5,698 bases of DNA from Bacteroidota bacterium (GCA_018267795.1 JAFDXS010000181.1:1-5698), one strand, 5' to 3'. Counted from the stretch's first letter, positions 1 through 5,698 are shown. The notes: a model not told the origin generated them from the letters alone. Made by a program: numbers and translations.

Positions 1-184
1 GTATGTTTACAGAGCCCCCGAACATAAGATGCTCAAACAGGTGAGCAAAGCCCGTACGTTCTGCATCCTCATCACGCGCACCTACATCATACAGTATATT
101 CATAGCGGCCATTGGTGTAGCATGGTCCTGATGTACTAATACTTTTAAACCATTCTCAAGTGTAAATCTTTCAAATTTCAGCAT
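1..184 (-). CDS. M16 family zinc metallopeptidase (insulinase/pitrilysin-like), N-terminal fragment
   Basis: The first 61 codons of a gene that runs off the left edge. The fragment begins MLKFERFTLENGLKVLV, the usual opening of the M16 N-terminal domain, and carries the inverted zinc-binding motif HLFEH at residues 48-52: H48 and H52 are the expected zinc ligands and E51 the general base. The surrounding GFAHLFEHLMFGGS is highly typical of bacterial M16 peptidases. The third zinc ligand, a downstream glutamate, lies outside the window. There is no signal peptide, so the protein is probably cytoplasmic, although some Bacteroidota M16 enzymes are exported. In this phylum such genes often come as a pair of active and inactive subunits; the conserved HxxEH shows that this one is the catalytic type. 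Start chosen because the M16 homology begins within a few residues of this ATG; no Shine-Dalgarno is visible. Family call is secure; substrate is unknown. Confidence 0.93.
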   Translation of the reverse strand, partial: MLKFERFTLENGLKVLVHQDHATPMAAMNILYDVGARDEDAERTGFAHLFEHLMFGGSVNI

Positions 185-206
185 AAATCATCCGTTAAAA
201 CGATGC

Positions 207-214
207 CAAATATA
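207..214 (-). promoter_or_regulatory. Possible -7 promoter box (TATATTTG) of the M16 peptidase gene
   Basis: Read on the minus strand this is TATATTTG, an exact match to the Bacteroidota -7 consensus TAnnTTTG, ending 22 bp before the M16 start codon. The nearest upstream TTTG is about 29 bp away, longer than the usual spacing near 19-21, so the -33 element is not convincing. It is positioned so that transcription would begin roughly 15 nt before the ATG. Inference from consensus only. Confidence 0.35.
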
Positions 215-246
215 GCTCAAATGCAGCATTCACTGTTACCGGGCAA

Positions 247-259
247 ACAGCCGGGCTGT
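247..259 (-). terminator. Weak hairpin after the TlpA-like gene, possible terminator
   Basis: The 13-bp near-perfect palindrome has arms ACAGCC and GGCTGT around one central base; as RNA it would form a 5-bp stem with a 3-nt loop. It lies 7 bp past the stop codon of the thioredoxin gene and on the minus strand is followed by only a short T run (TTTG). Position suits a terminator, but the stem is short and the U-tract poor, so readthrough into the M16 gene is quite possible. Confidence 0.3.
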
Positions 260-265
260 AAATAA

Positions 266-829
266 CTATTTAGCAGCCTTCAGCTGATCAATAAGCTTGT
301 AAGCCTCCTGTAAAGTAATGCCATACTTCGCCTCCCGCTCCATAAGCCACCAGCGCACAAGTGCCACTTTCCCATCTTTGCCAATGACGATATTAGTAGG
401 GTAGCCGTGTGTGTAGCTCAGGCGGTCAGTCTCTACCTGGCTGTTTACGGTTGCTATGGGATAATGCAGGTTAAATTGCTTAATGAAAGGAAGCAGTGTT
501 TCTTTCCTGTCGTAGGTAATGGCAATAAACTGAAAATCAGGATCATTTTTCAGACTATCGTAGAGTTTATTAAGTTTATCAAACTCATTACGGCAGCCCG
601 GACAAGCCTCAAACCAGAAATTGAGCCAGGTAACTTTGCCCTTCAATGAGGCGTTAGTGATATGCCTGCCATCCAGGGAGGTAACATCGATGGGGACGTA
701 CGTAAGACCTGTATAACTGTTTTGAATAGAATCATAATCAGGTTTCTTATAGCCGGATTTCTGCTGAGCAGAAACTATAGTGACACTAAAGAGAAATACT
801 ATAAGAAGTGAGATGAATGTTGTTTTCAT
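266..829 (-). CDS. Exported TlpA-like thioredoxin-fold protein (redoxin family)
   Basis: A 187-aa protein starting MKTTFISLLIVFLF, a clear Sec signal peptide (basic residue K2, hydrophobic core about residues 5-19, cleavage likely after the A of SAQQ near residue 21). The mature part is a thioredoxin fold of the TlpA/AhpC-TSA type: a strand at about 67-73 (VTWLNFW) leads into the redox motif C76-P-G-C79, and the cis-proline loop is at Y143-P144-T145, followed by a strand and KDGK turn (NIVIGKDGKV). It is expected to reduce or exchange disulfides in the periplasm or on the cell surface; the partner is unknown. The active site is preceded by EA rather than the more usual tryptophan, a variation common in this phylum. 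Start: an in-frame ATG further upstream (922) would add 31 residues with no homology, bury the signal peptide and overlap the divergent gene at 905, so the ATG at 829 is preferred. Confidence 0.9.
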   Translation of the reverse strand: MKTTFISLLIVFLFSVTIVSAQQKSGYKKPDYDSIQNSYTGLTYVPIDVTSLDGRHITNASLKGKVTWLNFWFEACPGCRNEFDKLNKLYDSLKNDPDFQFIAITYDRKETLLPFIKQFNLHYPIATVNSQVETDRLSYTHGYPTNIVIGKDGKVALVRWWLMEREAKYGITLQEAYKLIDQLKAAK

Positions 830-846
830 GCAAGCGCTATTAGCAG

Positions 847-877
847 CTAAATTAGGAAATGCGGTATTGGCTTTAAA
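847..877 (-). promoter_or_regulatory. Candidate promoter of the TlpA-like gene
   Basis: On the minus strand a TTTA at 877-874 is followed after 19 bp by TAATTTAG at 854-847. Compared with the Bacteroidota pattern TTTG, a spacer near 19-21, TAnnTTTG, each box has one mismatch while the spacing is right. The predicted start of transcription would be roughly 13 nt before the ATG at 829. The motif is AT-rich and weak, so chance occurrence in this AT-rich gap cannot be ruled out. Confidence 0.3.
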
Positions 878-899
878 TGAAATTTTGTAATTAAATTTA
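867..899 (+). promoter_or_regulatory. Candidate promoter of the small exported protein gene
   Basis: TTGG at 867-870, a 21-bp spacer, then TAAATTTA at 892-899, resembling the Bacteroidota TTTG / TAnnTTTG pair with a mismatch in each box. The -7 box ends only 5 bp before the ATG at 905, so the transcript would be almost leaderless. It interleaves with the opposite-strand candidate at 847-877. Inference from consensus only. Confidence 0.27.
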
Positions 900-904
900 T
901 CAGC

Positions 905-1342
905 ATGAAAGTATGGATACATATATCAATAGTGTTTGCAATTATTATAGTCCCTATGACAAGTAAGGCTCAACAAGCTAACTGTAAGCTATTTCATACA
1001 GGCAAGTATAGAATAATGGATACGGCAAATAAAAGCGATATTCTTATTGACAGGAACGACTCGCTGGAAACGCGAATGATATACAGGAAAAAGCCTGGCG
1101 CTGCAAAAGAAGCTTATGAAATGCAGGTAGTGTTTAGAATAAAATGGATCGACGAATGTTCTTATACGGCTAAGCTTGTTAAGACCGTAATAGCTACCCC
1201 AAAAGGAGAAAGGTCCTTGCCGGTAGAAAAGAAAACATTGACTGTGCAGATATTGAAAAGCAGTAATGATGCTTACCTGGAGAAAGGAACGTTTGACGAC
1301 AAGCACCATTCAAGCTATAGATACGTGGTATATAAGCTTTAA
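905..1342 (+). CDS. Small exported protein of unknown function
   Basis: A 145-aa protein with an N-terminal Sec signal peptide (MKVWIHISIVFAIIIVP, then TSKAQQ, cleavage probably after A22). The mature part of about 123 residues has two cysteines, C27 (in NCKLFHTGKYRI) and C85 (in WIDECSYTAKL), well placed for one disulfide in the exported protein. C27 is not in a lipobox, so this is a soluble exported protein rather than a lipoprotein. Alternating polar and hydrophobic stretches suggest a mostly beta fold. The layout (a CxxFxTGxY segment, an ND-S segment, a K-W-x-x-E/D-C segment, then alternating beta strands) resembles a family of short secreted Bacteroidota proteins without assigned function; this is from memory and not a database match. 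It is the only plus-strand gene here, divergent from the TlpA-like thioredoxin gene 75 bp away, and its stop overlaps that of the glycosyltransferase. Real gene likely because of the signal peptide and clean fit between neighbours; function unknown. Confidence 0.8.
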   Translation: MKVWIHISIVFAIIIVPMTSKAQQANCKLFHTGKYRIMDTANKSDILIDRNDSLETRMIYRKKPGAAKEAYEMQVVFRIKWIDECSYTAKLVKTVIATPKGERSLPVEKKTLTVQILKSSNDAYLEKGTFDDKHHSSYRYVVYKL

Positions 1343-2433
1343 GAGGCAACCAGGTATTCAGGAAGGCAATTGATGTCGCAAGTACTAATTAGTTCAGAGG
1401 AGAGTGCCATGAGCATATTATAGAAGTATAATAAAGGCATGACAATAAGTGTAGGGCGAACAAAATACAGCAGGGAACGAAACAGTGATACACCTTTCTC
1501 TCTGGCCTGGCTTCTAAGAAAATATAATAGTGTGCGATTGGTGGTTTTGTCCCACCTGTTAAGGCGCATAGATTTCTTTAACAGCGATTTTGCCTGGTCC
1601 CAATCTTTTTTATCTACTGCCTTTGCAGCCCAAAGCCTGTATTTTTCAGCCATTAAGCGTGAGTTGCTGAAGAGCTCATGTTCAAACTTCTTCATCTTGT
1701 CAACCATACCGGCCTCTAGGAGATCAGTGCCTGTTTCTTGTCTCTGCCTAAAGAGCTCAGCCAATATTTCCGGCGTTATCAATTTGCGCTCAATGTTCAG
1801 CACATTAGTGTAGGATTCAGGATGTATGCGGTAATGATACAGGATGTCTTTGAGAAAATATATAGGATAACGCTGGTTTACTTTAAATGTCCAGTGTTGG
1901 TCATCGCCTGCAATTCCCGCGAAATAAGGAGAAAACAAGCCAAATTCGTCAATCAATTCTTTTCTGAACATGAGGGAAGAATACCAGAAAGGATACTCAA
2001 GCTGAATTTCCTTAATAATAAGATCATGGTCATGAATGACAGGAGGTTGAAGTAAATTTCCTGCAGGGTCAATAAGTTTATGATTTGTGGCACAAATCAT
2101 AACAGAGGGATTGTCTATAAATACCTGCACTTGTTTTTCCAGCCGATGAGTGCAGCAGGTATCGTCTGCGTCAAGTTGTGTTATCAGTTCGCCGCTTGCC
2201 TGCTTGAAAAGCCAGTTTTTATTATCTAGATAACCTAAGTTTTGAGCCTGGTTGAAAAGTTTTATACGTTTGTCAGAAAGGTATTTTTCTATTATTTGCT
2301 TTGTATTGTCGGTAGAGGCGTCATTGCTGATTAATAATTCCCAGTCATTATAAGTTTGCGCAATAACGCTTTGGATAGCTTCATCTATATAGGTTGCGGC
2401 ATTATATGCACACATCAGTACACTTACTTTCAT
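1339..2433 (-). CDS. Family 2 glycosyltransferase (GT-A fold)
   Basis: A 364-aa protein whose first 210 residues are a GT2 GT-A domain: the opening MKVSVLMCAYNAATYIDEAIQ, the nucleotide-binding aspartate in ISNDAS (D38), the DxD metal and nucleotide-sugar motif in QLDADD (D88, D90), a probable catalytic GDDQHW at 176-181, and YHYRIHPES at 199-207, typical of the end of this domain. Residues about 262-292 (KYRLWAAKAVDKKDWDQAKSL) look like a TPR-type helical pair, and 322-347 is a hydrophobic stretch that may hold the enzyme to the inner membrane. It would transfer a sugar from a nucleotide donor to a glycan or lipid; the acceptor cannot be predicted. There are no other glycan genes beside it, so it is an orphan rather than part of a polysaccharide cluster. 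The start is the only ATG that preserves the first beta strand. Downstream it overlaps the convergent gene by 4 bp. Confidence 0.93.
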   Translation of the reverse strand: MKVSVLMCAYNAATYIDEAIQSVIAQTYNDWELLISNDASTDNTKQIIEKYLSDKRIKLFNQAQNLGYLDNKNWLFKQASGELITQLDADDTCCTHRLEKQVQVFIDNPSVMICATNHKLIDPAGNLLQPPVIHDHDLIIKEIQLEYPFWYSSLMFRKELIDEFGLFSPYFAGIAGDDQHWTFKVNQRYPIYFLKDILYHYRIHPESYTNVLNIERKLITPEILAELFRQRQETGTDLLEAGMVDKMKKFEHELFSNSRLMAEKYRLWAAKAVDKKDWDQAKSLLKKSMRLNRWDKTTNRTLLYFLRSQAREKGVSLFRSLLYFVRPTLIVMPLLYFYNMLMALSSELISTCDINCLPEYLVAS

Positions 2434-2490
2434 TCTTCTGATTTTGCTTGGTCAATTAGTGATAAGCTGTATTCGAACCATATCAGTACG

Positions 2491-2505
2491 TACCTGCTTT
2501 AGGTA
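2491..2505 (-). other. Small inverted repeat in the leader of the glycosyltransferase gene
   Basis: TACCT and AGGTA form a perfect 5-bp inverted repeat around a 5-nt loop, extendable by one G-U pair. It overlaps an 8-bp palindrome, GTACGTAC at 2486-2493, so two alternative pairings are possible. It lies about 60 bp upstream of the glycosyltransferase start and downstream of the TATATTTG box at 2536-2543, so it would be in the 5' leader. No U-tract follows, and no known riboswitch is recognised. It could be a protein-binding site or chance. Confidence 0.2.
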
Positions 2506-2535
2506 TCAGGGGCTAAAATACTTGCAATTGAGCGG

Positions 2536-2543
2536 CAAATATA
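2536..2543 (-). promoter_or_regulatory. Possible -7 promoter box (TATATTTG) of the glycosyltransferase gene
   Basis: On the minus strand this reads TATATTTG, an exact match to TAnnTTTG and identical to the box before the M16 peptidase gene. It lies 102 bp before the glycosyltransferase start, within the 158-bp gap after the FAD-Rieske gene, implying an independent transcript with a leader of roughly 95 nt. No good TTTG is visible at the -33 position. The rest of the gap holds only the inverted repeat at 2491-2505 and an AT-only imperfect palindrome next to the upstream gene's stop. Confidence 0.33.
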
Positions 2544-2591
2544 GAAGATGCACTAGGATAACTACTTCTTAACATATAATTTAATCATATT

Positions 2592-4121
2592 TTAATCGCC
2601 GTCAATCCCTTCCCATTTTATTTGCGTAAGCCCATGTCGTGCAGGCCCGGTAAGCAAATCGCCGTTTGGTGCGTAGCGTGCTCCATGACAGGGGCAGTCC
2701 CAGCTTTTCTCAGCGTTGTTCCATGTTACTATACATTTAGCATGCGGGCATACGGGGTCCAATGCGTGAATACCGCCGTTCTCGTCTTTGTACAAGGCTA
2801 CTTTATACCCTTCCCATTCAGCTACAACCGCTTCACCAGGTGCAAGTTCTGCAAGCTCTGATATCTTATCGTAACTCAAACGCTTGCTGATGAACATGCT
2901 TACTGCATCTGCATTTTCTTTTACAAAGCTTGAAAAACCTGCAATGGGTTTTATACGGGAAGGGTTATACAAAGACTGCCCGTAGTGCTCTTTGCCGAAT
3001 ATGAGTGTGCAGATAAGTTTGGCAGCAAGGCTGCCTAATATTAATCCATTACCATTAAAACCAGTAGCAACATATATATTATCCTCTCCGGGCATTAAGC
3101 CGATATATGGCAAGCCATCTGCAGGAATATAATATTGGGAAGACCATTTATAATCAGCAGTGTCTACATCGTAATACTGCCGTACGTATGCTTCCAGCTC
3201 GGTAAATATATATTCTGTATTGTTATTGTGCCCGGTTTTATGATCGAAGCCGCCAACTATGAGATAATCTTTACCCTCTATTTTATGTGTACGGAAATAG
3301 TGATAAGGATCCTGCATATCGTATGCTAAAGCATCAGGGTAAGCACCACTTTTTAGGCGGAATGCTGCAACATAACTTCTGTACGGGGCACAGCGCATGT
3401 GCAGTATATTGAGCCCCGGTGGTATGTGGGTGGCATATACTATTGTGCTGCTGTATATATTGCCAAGACTGGTGTCTGCGGTAAACTGTTGATTATATTC
3501 CACACTATTTACATGGCAATTTTGAAGTATTATACCGCCATTTTCTTCAAACGCACGCGCAAGGCCATGGAGATATTTTACAGGATGAAACTGTGCCTGA
3601 AATTCAAAGCGTAAGGCTTTAGTATAGGGCAAAGGCAAGGGAACCGATGCGGCCTCATTTACCATGATACCTGCCTGTTCCGATGCTTCTTTTATCTTTT
3701 CCAGGCTATTGCTTTCCTGCTCTGTATTTGCCAGTAGATAGGCGGTTCTATAAGCAAAATCGCATTCAATGTGGTGTGCATTTACAAGCCCTTCTATCAA
3801 GTCCATTGCTTCGCGTGTATCTGTGGCCACGTGCCTTGCATTTTCCTTACCAAATTTTTTTTCAATCTCATCATAAGTGCTGTCGAGTATTGTATTGAGG
3901 TGGGCGCTGCTGCCGCCTGTAGTTCCAAATCCTAAATTGTGCGCTTCGGCAAGTATGCATTTTTTACCCTCTTTCTGCAATAGTAGGGCAGCAGTAAGTC
4001 CTGTAATACCGCCGCCCACTATCAGCACATCATATGTTTTATCCTTTTCCCAGCCGTTTACAGGTGCATAATTTTCGATATCCACTTGCCAGATACTTTT
4101 TTTATCACCGTCGCGTTTCAT
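2592..4121 (-). CDS. FAD-dependent oxidoreductase (DAO family) with C-terminal Rieske [2Fe-2S] domain
   Basis: A 509-aa two-domain protein. Residues about 30-390 are a DAO-type flavoprotein (glycine/D-amino acid oxidase superfamily): the FAD-binding GxGxxG at 36-41 (VGGGITGL), an acidic residue at the end of strand 2 (E59) expected to bind the adenosine ribose, GTTGGSSAH at 66-74, and a C-terminal FAD-contact segment VATGFNGNGL at 351-360. Residues about 415-505 are a Rieske domain with C458-P-H460 and, 15 residues on, C476-P-C478-H479: ligands are C458, H460, C476 and H479, while C463 and C478 match the disulfide pair of high-potential, cytochrome bc1-type Rieske proteins. This matches the architecture of Bacillus YhfW-like proteins. 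It probably oxidises an amine or amino acid and passes electrons from FAD through the cluster, but substrate and acceptor are unknown. No signal peptide or membrane segment, so cytoplasmic. It stands alone, insulated upstream by the terminator after pdxA. Confidence 0.93.
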   Translation of the reverse strand: MKRDGDKKSIWQVDIENYAPVNGWEKDKTYDVLIVGGGITGLTAALLLQKEGKKCILAEAHNLGFGTTGGSSAHLNTILDSTYDEIEKKFGKENARHVATDTREAMDLIEGLVNAHHIECDFAYRTAYLLANTEQESNSLEKIKEASEQAGIMVNEAASVPLPLPYTKALRFEFQAQFHPVKYLHGLARAFEENGGIILQNCHVNSVEYNQQFTADTSLGNIYSSTIVYATHIPPGLNILHMRCAPYRSYVAAFRLKSGAYPDALAYDMQDPYHYFRTHKIEGKDYLIVGGFDHKTGHNNNTEYIFTELEAYVRQYYDVDTADYKWSSQYYIPADGLPYIGLMPGEDNIYVATGFNGNGLILGSLAAKLICTLIFGKEHYGQSLYNPSRIKPIAGFSSFVKENADAVSMFISKRLSYDKISELAELAPGEAVVAEWEGYKVALYKDENGGIHALDPVCPHAKCIVTWNNAEKSWDCPCHGARYAPNGDLLTGPARHGLTQIKWEGIDGD

Positions 4122-4175
4122 AGCTTGATTTTTATGTTAGATAAAAGCAGTAATAGTTATTTACATAATAGATAT

Positions 4176-4204
4176 AAAAAATCCCGCCAACAGAATGGCG
4201 GGAT
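4176..4204 (-). terminator. Intrinsic terminator of the aminopeptidase-pdxA transcript
   Basis: Perfect 9-bp inverted repeat, ATCCCGCCA and TGGCGGGAT, around a 6-nt loop, followed on the minus strand by an uninterrupted run of Ts. It begins 31 bp past the pdxA stop codon. The GC-rich stem plus U-tract is a textbook Rho-independent terminator and only works well in the minus direction. It insulates pdxA from the FAD-Rieske gene, which must therefore use a promoter between about 4122 and 4175; I see no clear consensus box there. Confidence 0.92.
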
Positions 4205-4235
4205 GTAGTTATGTAAATCAGTATGTTATCTATTG

Positions 4236-5327
4236 CTATGCCTCAATTTTTTCTTCAGCACCTTCCTTTTCTTTTTCTATTCTGCCTCTGCGCAGTGGGT
4301 TAGCCGTATTTTCAGCATAAGTATGTCGCTGTTTCAGCAAATCAATTGCCTGGTAAACAGCTTCTCTAAATGAGGAAGGATCTGCTTCATTCTTCCCTGC
4401 TATATCGAATGCTGTACCATGGTCGGGTGATGTGCGTATGACCGGCAGGCCCGCAGTGTAGTTTATACCTTCGCCACTTGCTATTGTTTTAAATGGTACT
4501 AAGCCCTGATCGTGATACATGGCAAGCACCGCATCAAAATGACGGTAGCTTTGTCTTGCAAAAAAAGCATCTGCACTGTACGGGCCAAATACTAATTGCC
4601 CCTGTTGCTGCAGCGTGTCCAGCAATGGCTTGATGATAGTTTGTTCTTCATTGCCTATCTGTCCTTCGTCACCGGCATGAGGATTAAGGCCCAGCACAGC
4701 GATCTTTGGTTTATCTATACCAAAATCCTTAATGAGGCTATCGCGGAGTATGCTGATCTTGGATTGTATCAACTCTTTAGTAATAGTACCTGCTATCTTC
4801 GCTACAGGGATATGCTCTGTAACCAATGCTACACGCAACTCGTTGCTATATAAGAGCATTAATACATCTTTTACGCCAAACTTATCTTTAAGAAAAGGGG
4901 TATGTCCTGTAAAGGGAAAATCCGGAGTTTGCGTATTGCCTTTATGTATAGGTGCCGTAACTATTGCATCCAGCTCACCATCTTTCAGGCATTGTGCGGC
5001 TACCATCAGTGAGCGTATTGCGTACTTGCCTGCAGGCTCTGATAACGTGCCCGGCAGCAATGGCACTTCTTCCTCCCAGCAGTTGAAGATATTCACTTGC
5101 TTTGGGTTAAGCTTCGTAATATCTTTTGTGCTTGTGAAGTTGAAGGGATATTCTGTAAGTAAGCGGCGATAATAGTTAATGACCTTATTGGACGCAAATA
5201 CTACGGGCGTACAAAGGTCAAGCATACGGTTGTCTGAAAATGTTTTTATTATCAGTTCCATACCTATGCCGTTCAGGTCGCCGGTAGTGATGCCAATAAC
5301 AGGCTTTTCGTTATTATGTGGTTGCAT
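4236..5327 (-). CDS. pdxA: 4-hydroxythreonine-4-phosphate dehydrogenase PdxA
   Basis: A 363-aa, full-length PdxA. It carries out the NAD-dependent oxidation of 4-phosphohydroxy-L-threonine, whose product decarboxylates to 3-amino-2-oxopropyl phosphate; PdxJ then joins this to deoxyxylulose phosphate to give pyridoxine 5'-phosphate, so the organism probably uses the DXP-dependent vitamin B6 route. Visible motifs: GITTGDLNGIG at 12-22, TAPIHKG at 124-130, the substrate-binding GHT at 141-143, and all three divalent-metal histidines: H172 (TEHIPV), H217 (LNPHAGDEG) and H272 (MYHDQG). RTSPDHGTAFDIAG at 298-311 closes the NAD site. The last 20 residues are a charged tail rich in K, E and R, not part of the conserved fold. 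Cytoplasmic homodimer in known members. The start codon follows the upstream aminopeptidase stop by 20 bp, without a Shine-Dalgarno, so the two are probably one operon. Downstream is a strong terminator. Confidence 0.97.
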   Translation of the reverse strand: MQPHNNEKPVIGITTGDLNGIGMELIIKTFSDNRMLDLCTPVVFASNKVINYYRRLLTEYPFNFTSTKDITKLNPKQVNIFNCWEEEVPLLPGTLSEPAGKYAIRSLMVAAQCLKDGELDAIVTAPIHKGNTQTPDFPFTGHTPFLKDKFGVKDVLMLLYSNELRVALVTEHIPVAKIAGTITKELIQSKISILRDSLIKDFGIDKPKIAVLGLNPHAGDEGQIGNEEQTIIKPLLDTLQQQGQLVFGPYSADAFFARQSYRHFDAVLAMYHDQGLVPFKTIASGEGINYTAGLPVIRTSPDHGTAFDIAGKNEADPSSFREAVYQAIDLLKQRHTYAENTANPLRRGRIEKEKEGAEEKIEA

Positions 5328-5347
5328 GTGTAGTTATATTGAGATGA

Positions 5348-5698
5348 TTATGCTTTGCCATAGTGCATCAGGAAGTCGAGCAACATACGCACACCATAGG
5401 CAGTGCCGCCGGTAGTTGTGTAGTTGCGTCGCGACGTAGCGAAAGATACGCCGGCGATATCAAAATGCATCCATGGGTAATCAGTAAAGTATTCAAGAAA
5501 TTTTCCGGCAGTAATTGCACCGCCTGATGGACCGCCTACGTTTTTCAAATCAGCAATATCAGACTTTATCATATCACCATATTCATCCCACAGCGGGTAT
5601 TCTACCAGCCTTTCGTATTGTCTGAAGCCGCTATCAACAAAGGATTGTTTTGTTTTATCATCTGCTGTGCCCATGCATACTATACCGTGCTCACCTAC
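5348..5698 (-). CDS. M17 leucyl aminopeptidase, C-terminal fragment
   Basis: The last 116 residues of a gene that enters from the right edge; the frame stays open to base 5698, so the ATG at 5674 is internal and not the start. The fragment matches the C-terminal catalytic domain of M17 (PepA-like) leucyl aminopeptidases: SDIADLKNVGGPSGGAITAG at residues 46-65 is the family signature near the active site, W76-M-H-F-D-IAG at 76-83 is the conserved W-x-H-x-DIAG segment, and TTTGGTAYGVRMLLDFL at 94-110 is the family's usual end. The metal-binding lysine, aspartates and glutamate lie upstream, outside the window, so catalytic competence cannot be judged. Known members are hexameric, cytoplasmic two-zinc enzymes that release N-terminal residues from peptides. 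It lies directly upstream of pdxA with a 20-bp gap and probably shares its transcript. Confidence 0.95.
   Translation of the reverse strand, partial: VGEHGIVCMGTADDKTKQSFVDSGFRQYERLVEYPLWDEYGDMIKSDIADLKNVGGPSGGAITAGKFLEYFTDYPWMHFDIAGVSFATSRRNYTTTGGTAYGVRMLLDFLMHYGKA

Noticed and set aside
239..256. CCGGGC direct repeat (239-244 and 251-256)
   Set aside because: Only two six-base copies, one inside the hairpin; likely chance.
830..922. N-terminal extension of the TlpA-like protein to an ATG at 922
   Set aside because: It would place 31 residues with no signal character before a perfect signal peptide and overlap the divergent gene at 905; the ATG at 829 is much better.
989..1309. Minus-strand open frame opposite the small exported protein
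   Set aside because: Antisense shadow without recognisable domain; the plus frame has a signal peptide and fits between its neighbours.
2574..2590. AT-only imperfect palindrome just after the FAD-Rieske stop codon as terminator
   Set aside because: The 7-bp stem is all A/T with a G-U pair and lacks a following T run on the minus strand; too weak to call.
4732..5172. 146-codon plus-strand open frame inside pdxA
   Set aside because: It lies wholly antisense to a full-length, motif-complete pdxA and shows no domain of its own.
5348..5674. Complete 108-aa gene starting at 5674
   Set aside because: The frame stays open to the window edge (VGEHGIVC precedes the ATG) and the sequence is the C-terminal part of M17 aminopeptidase, so this ATG is internal.
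1..5698. Defence, mobile-element or biosynthetic gene system
   Set aside because: No transposase, integrase, terminal repeats, CRISPR repeats, toxin-antitoxin pair or clustered biosynthetic genes; all genes look like ordinary chromosomal functions.

Overview
The window looks like ordinary chromosomal DNA from a member of the Bacteroidota, most likely Chitinophagaceae-like. The evidence is the moderate-to-low GC content, the near absence of Shine-Dalgarno sequences, signal peptides ending in an AQQ-type junction, TAnnTTTG-like promoter boxes, and the style of the proteins (a Bacteroidota-type PdxA with a GDLNGIG N-terminus, a TlpA-like secreted thioredoxin, a cytosolic M16 peptidase). Genus cannot be decided from this sequence. 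Five complete genes and two edge-truncated genes occupy almost everything; no gap exceeds 160 bp. I see no tRNA, rRNA, CRISPR array, insertion sequence or phage gene.

Layout from left to right. The minus strand starts with the N-terminal 61 codons of an M16 zinc peptidase (1-184), with a gene for an exported TlpA-like thioredoxin upstream of it (266-829). Divergent from the latter, across a 75-bp shared promoter region, lies the only plus-strand gene (905-1342), a small exported protein of unknown function. It runs tail-to-tail into a family 2 glycosyltransferase (1339-2433, minus) with a 4-bp overlap in which both stop codons share the palindrome TTAA. After a 158-bp gap comes a 509-aa FAD-dependent oxidoreductase with a C-terminal Rieske [2Fe-2S] domain (2592-4121, minus). 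A strong intrinsic terminator (4176-4204) separates it from pdxA (4236-5327, minus), which follows the 3' end of an M17 leucyl aminopeptidase gene (5348-5698, minus) by only 20 bp, so those two probably form one transcript.

How the genes work together: aminopeptidase and pdxA look co-transcribed, linking peptide turnover and vitamin B6 synthesis only by location, with no obvious biochemical link. The two exported proteins (TlpA-like and the small unknown) share a divergent promoter region and might be co-regulated, but this is inference. The remaining genes look like independent units. I found no multi-gene defence, mobile or secondary-metabolite system. The most interesting items are the DAO-Rieske fusion, the uncharacterised exported protein and its shared promoter region, and the overlapping convergent stops.
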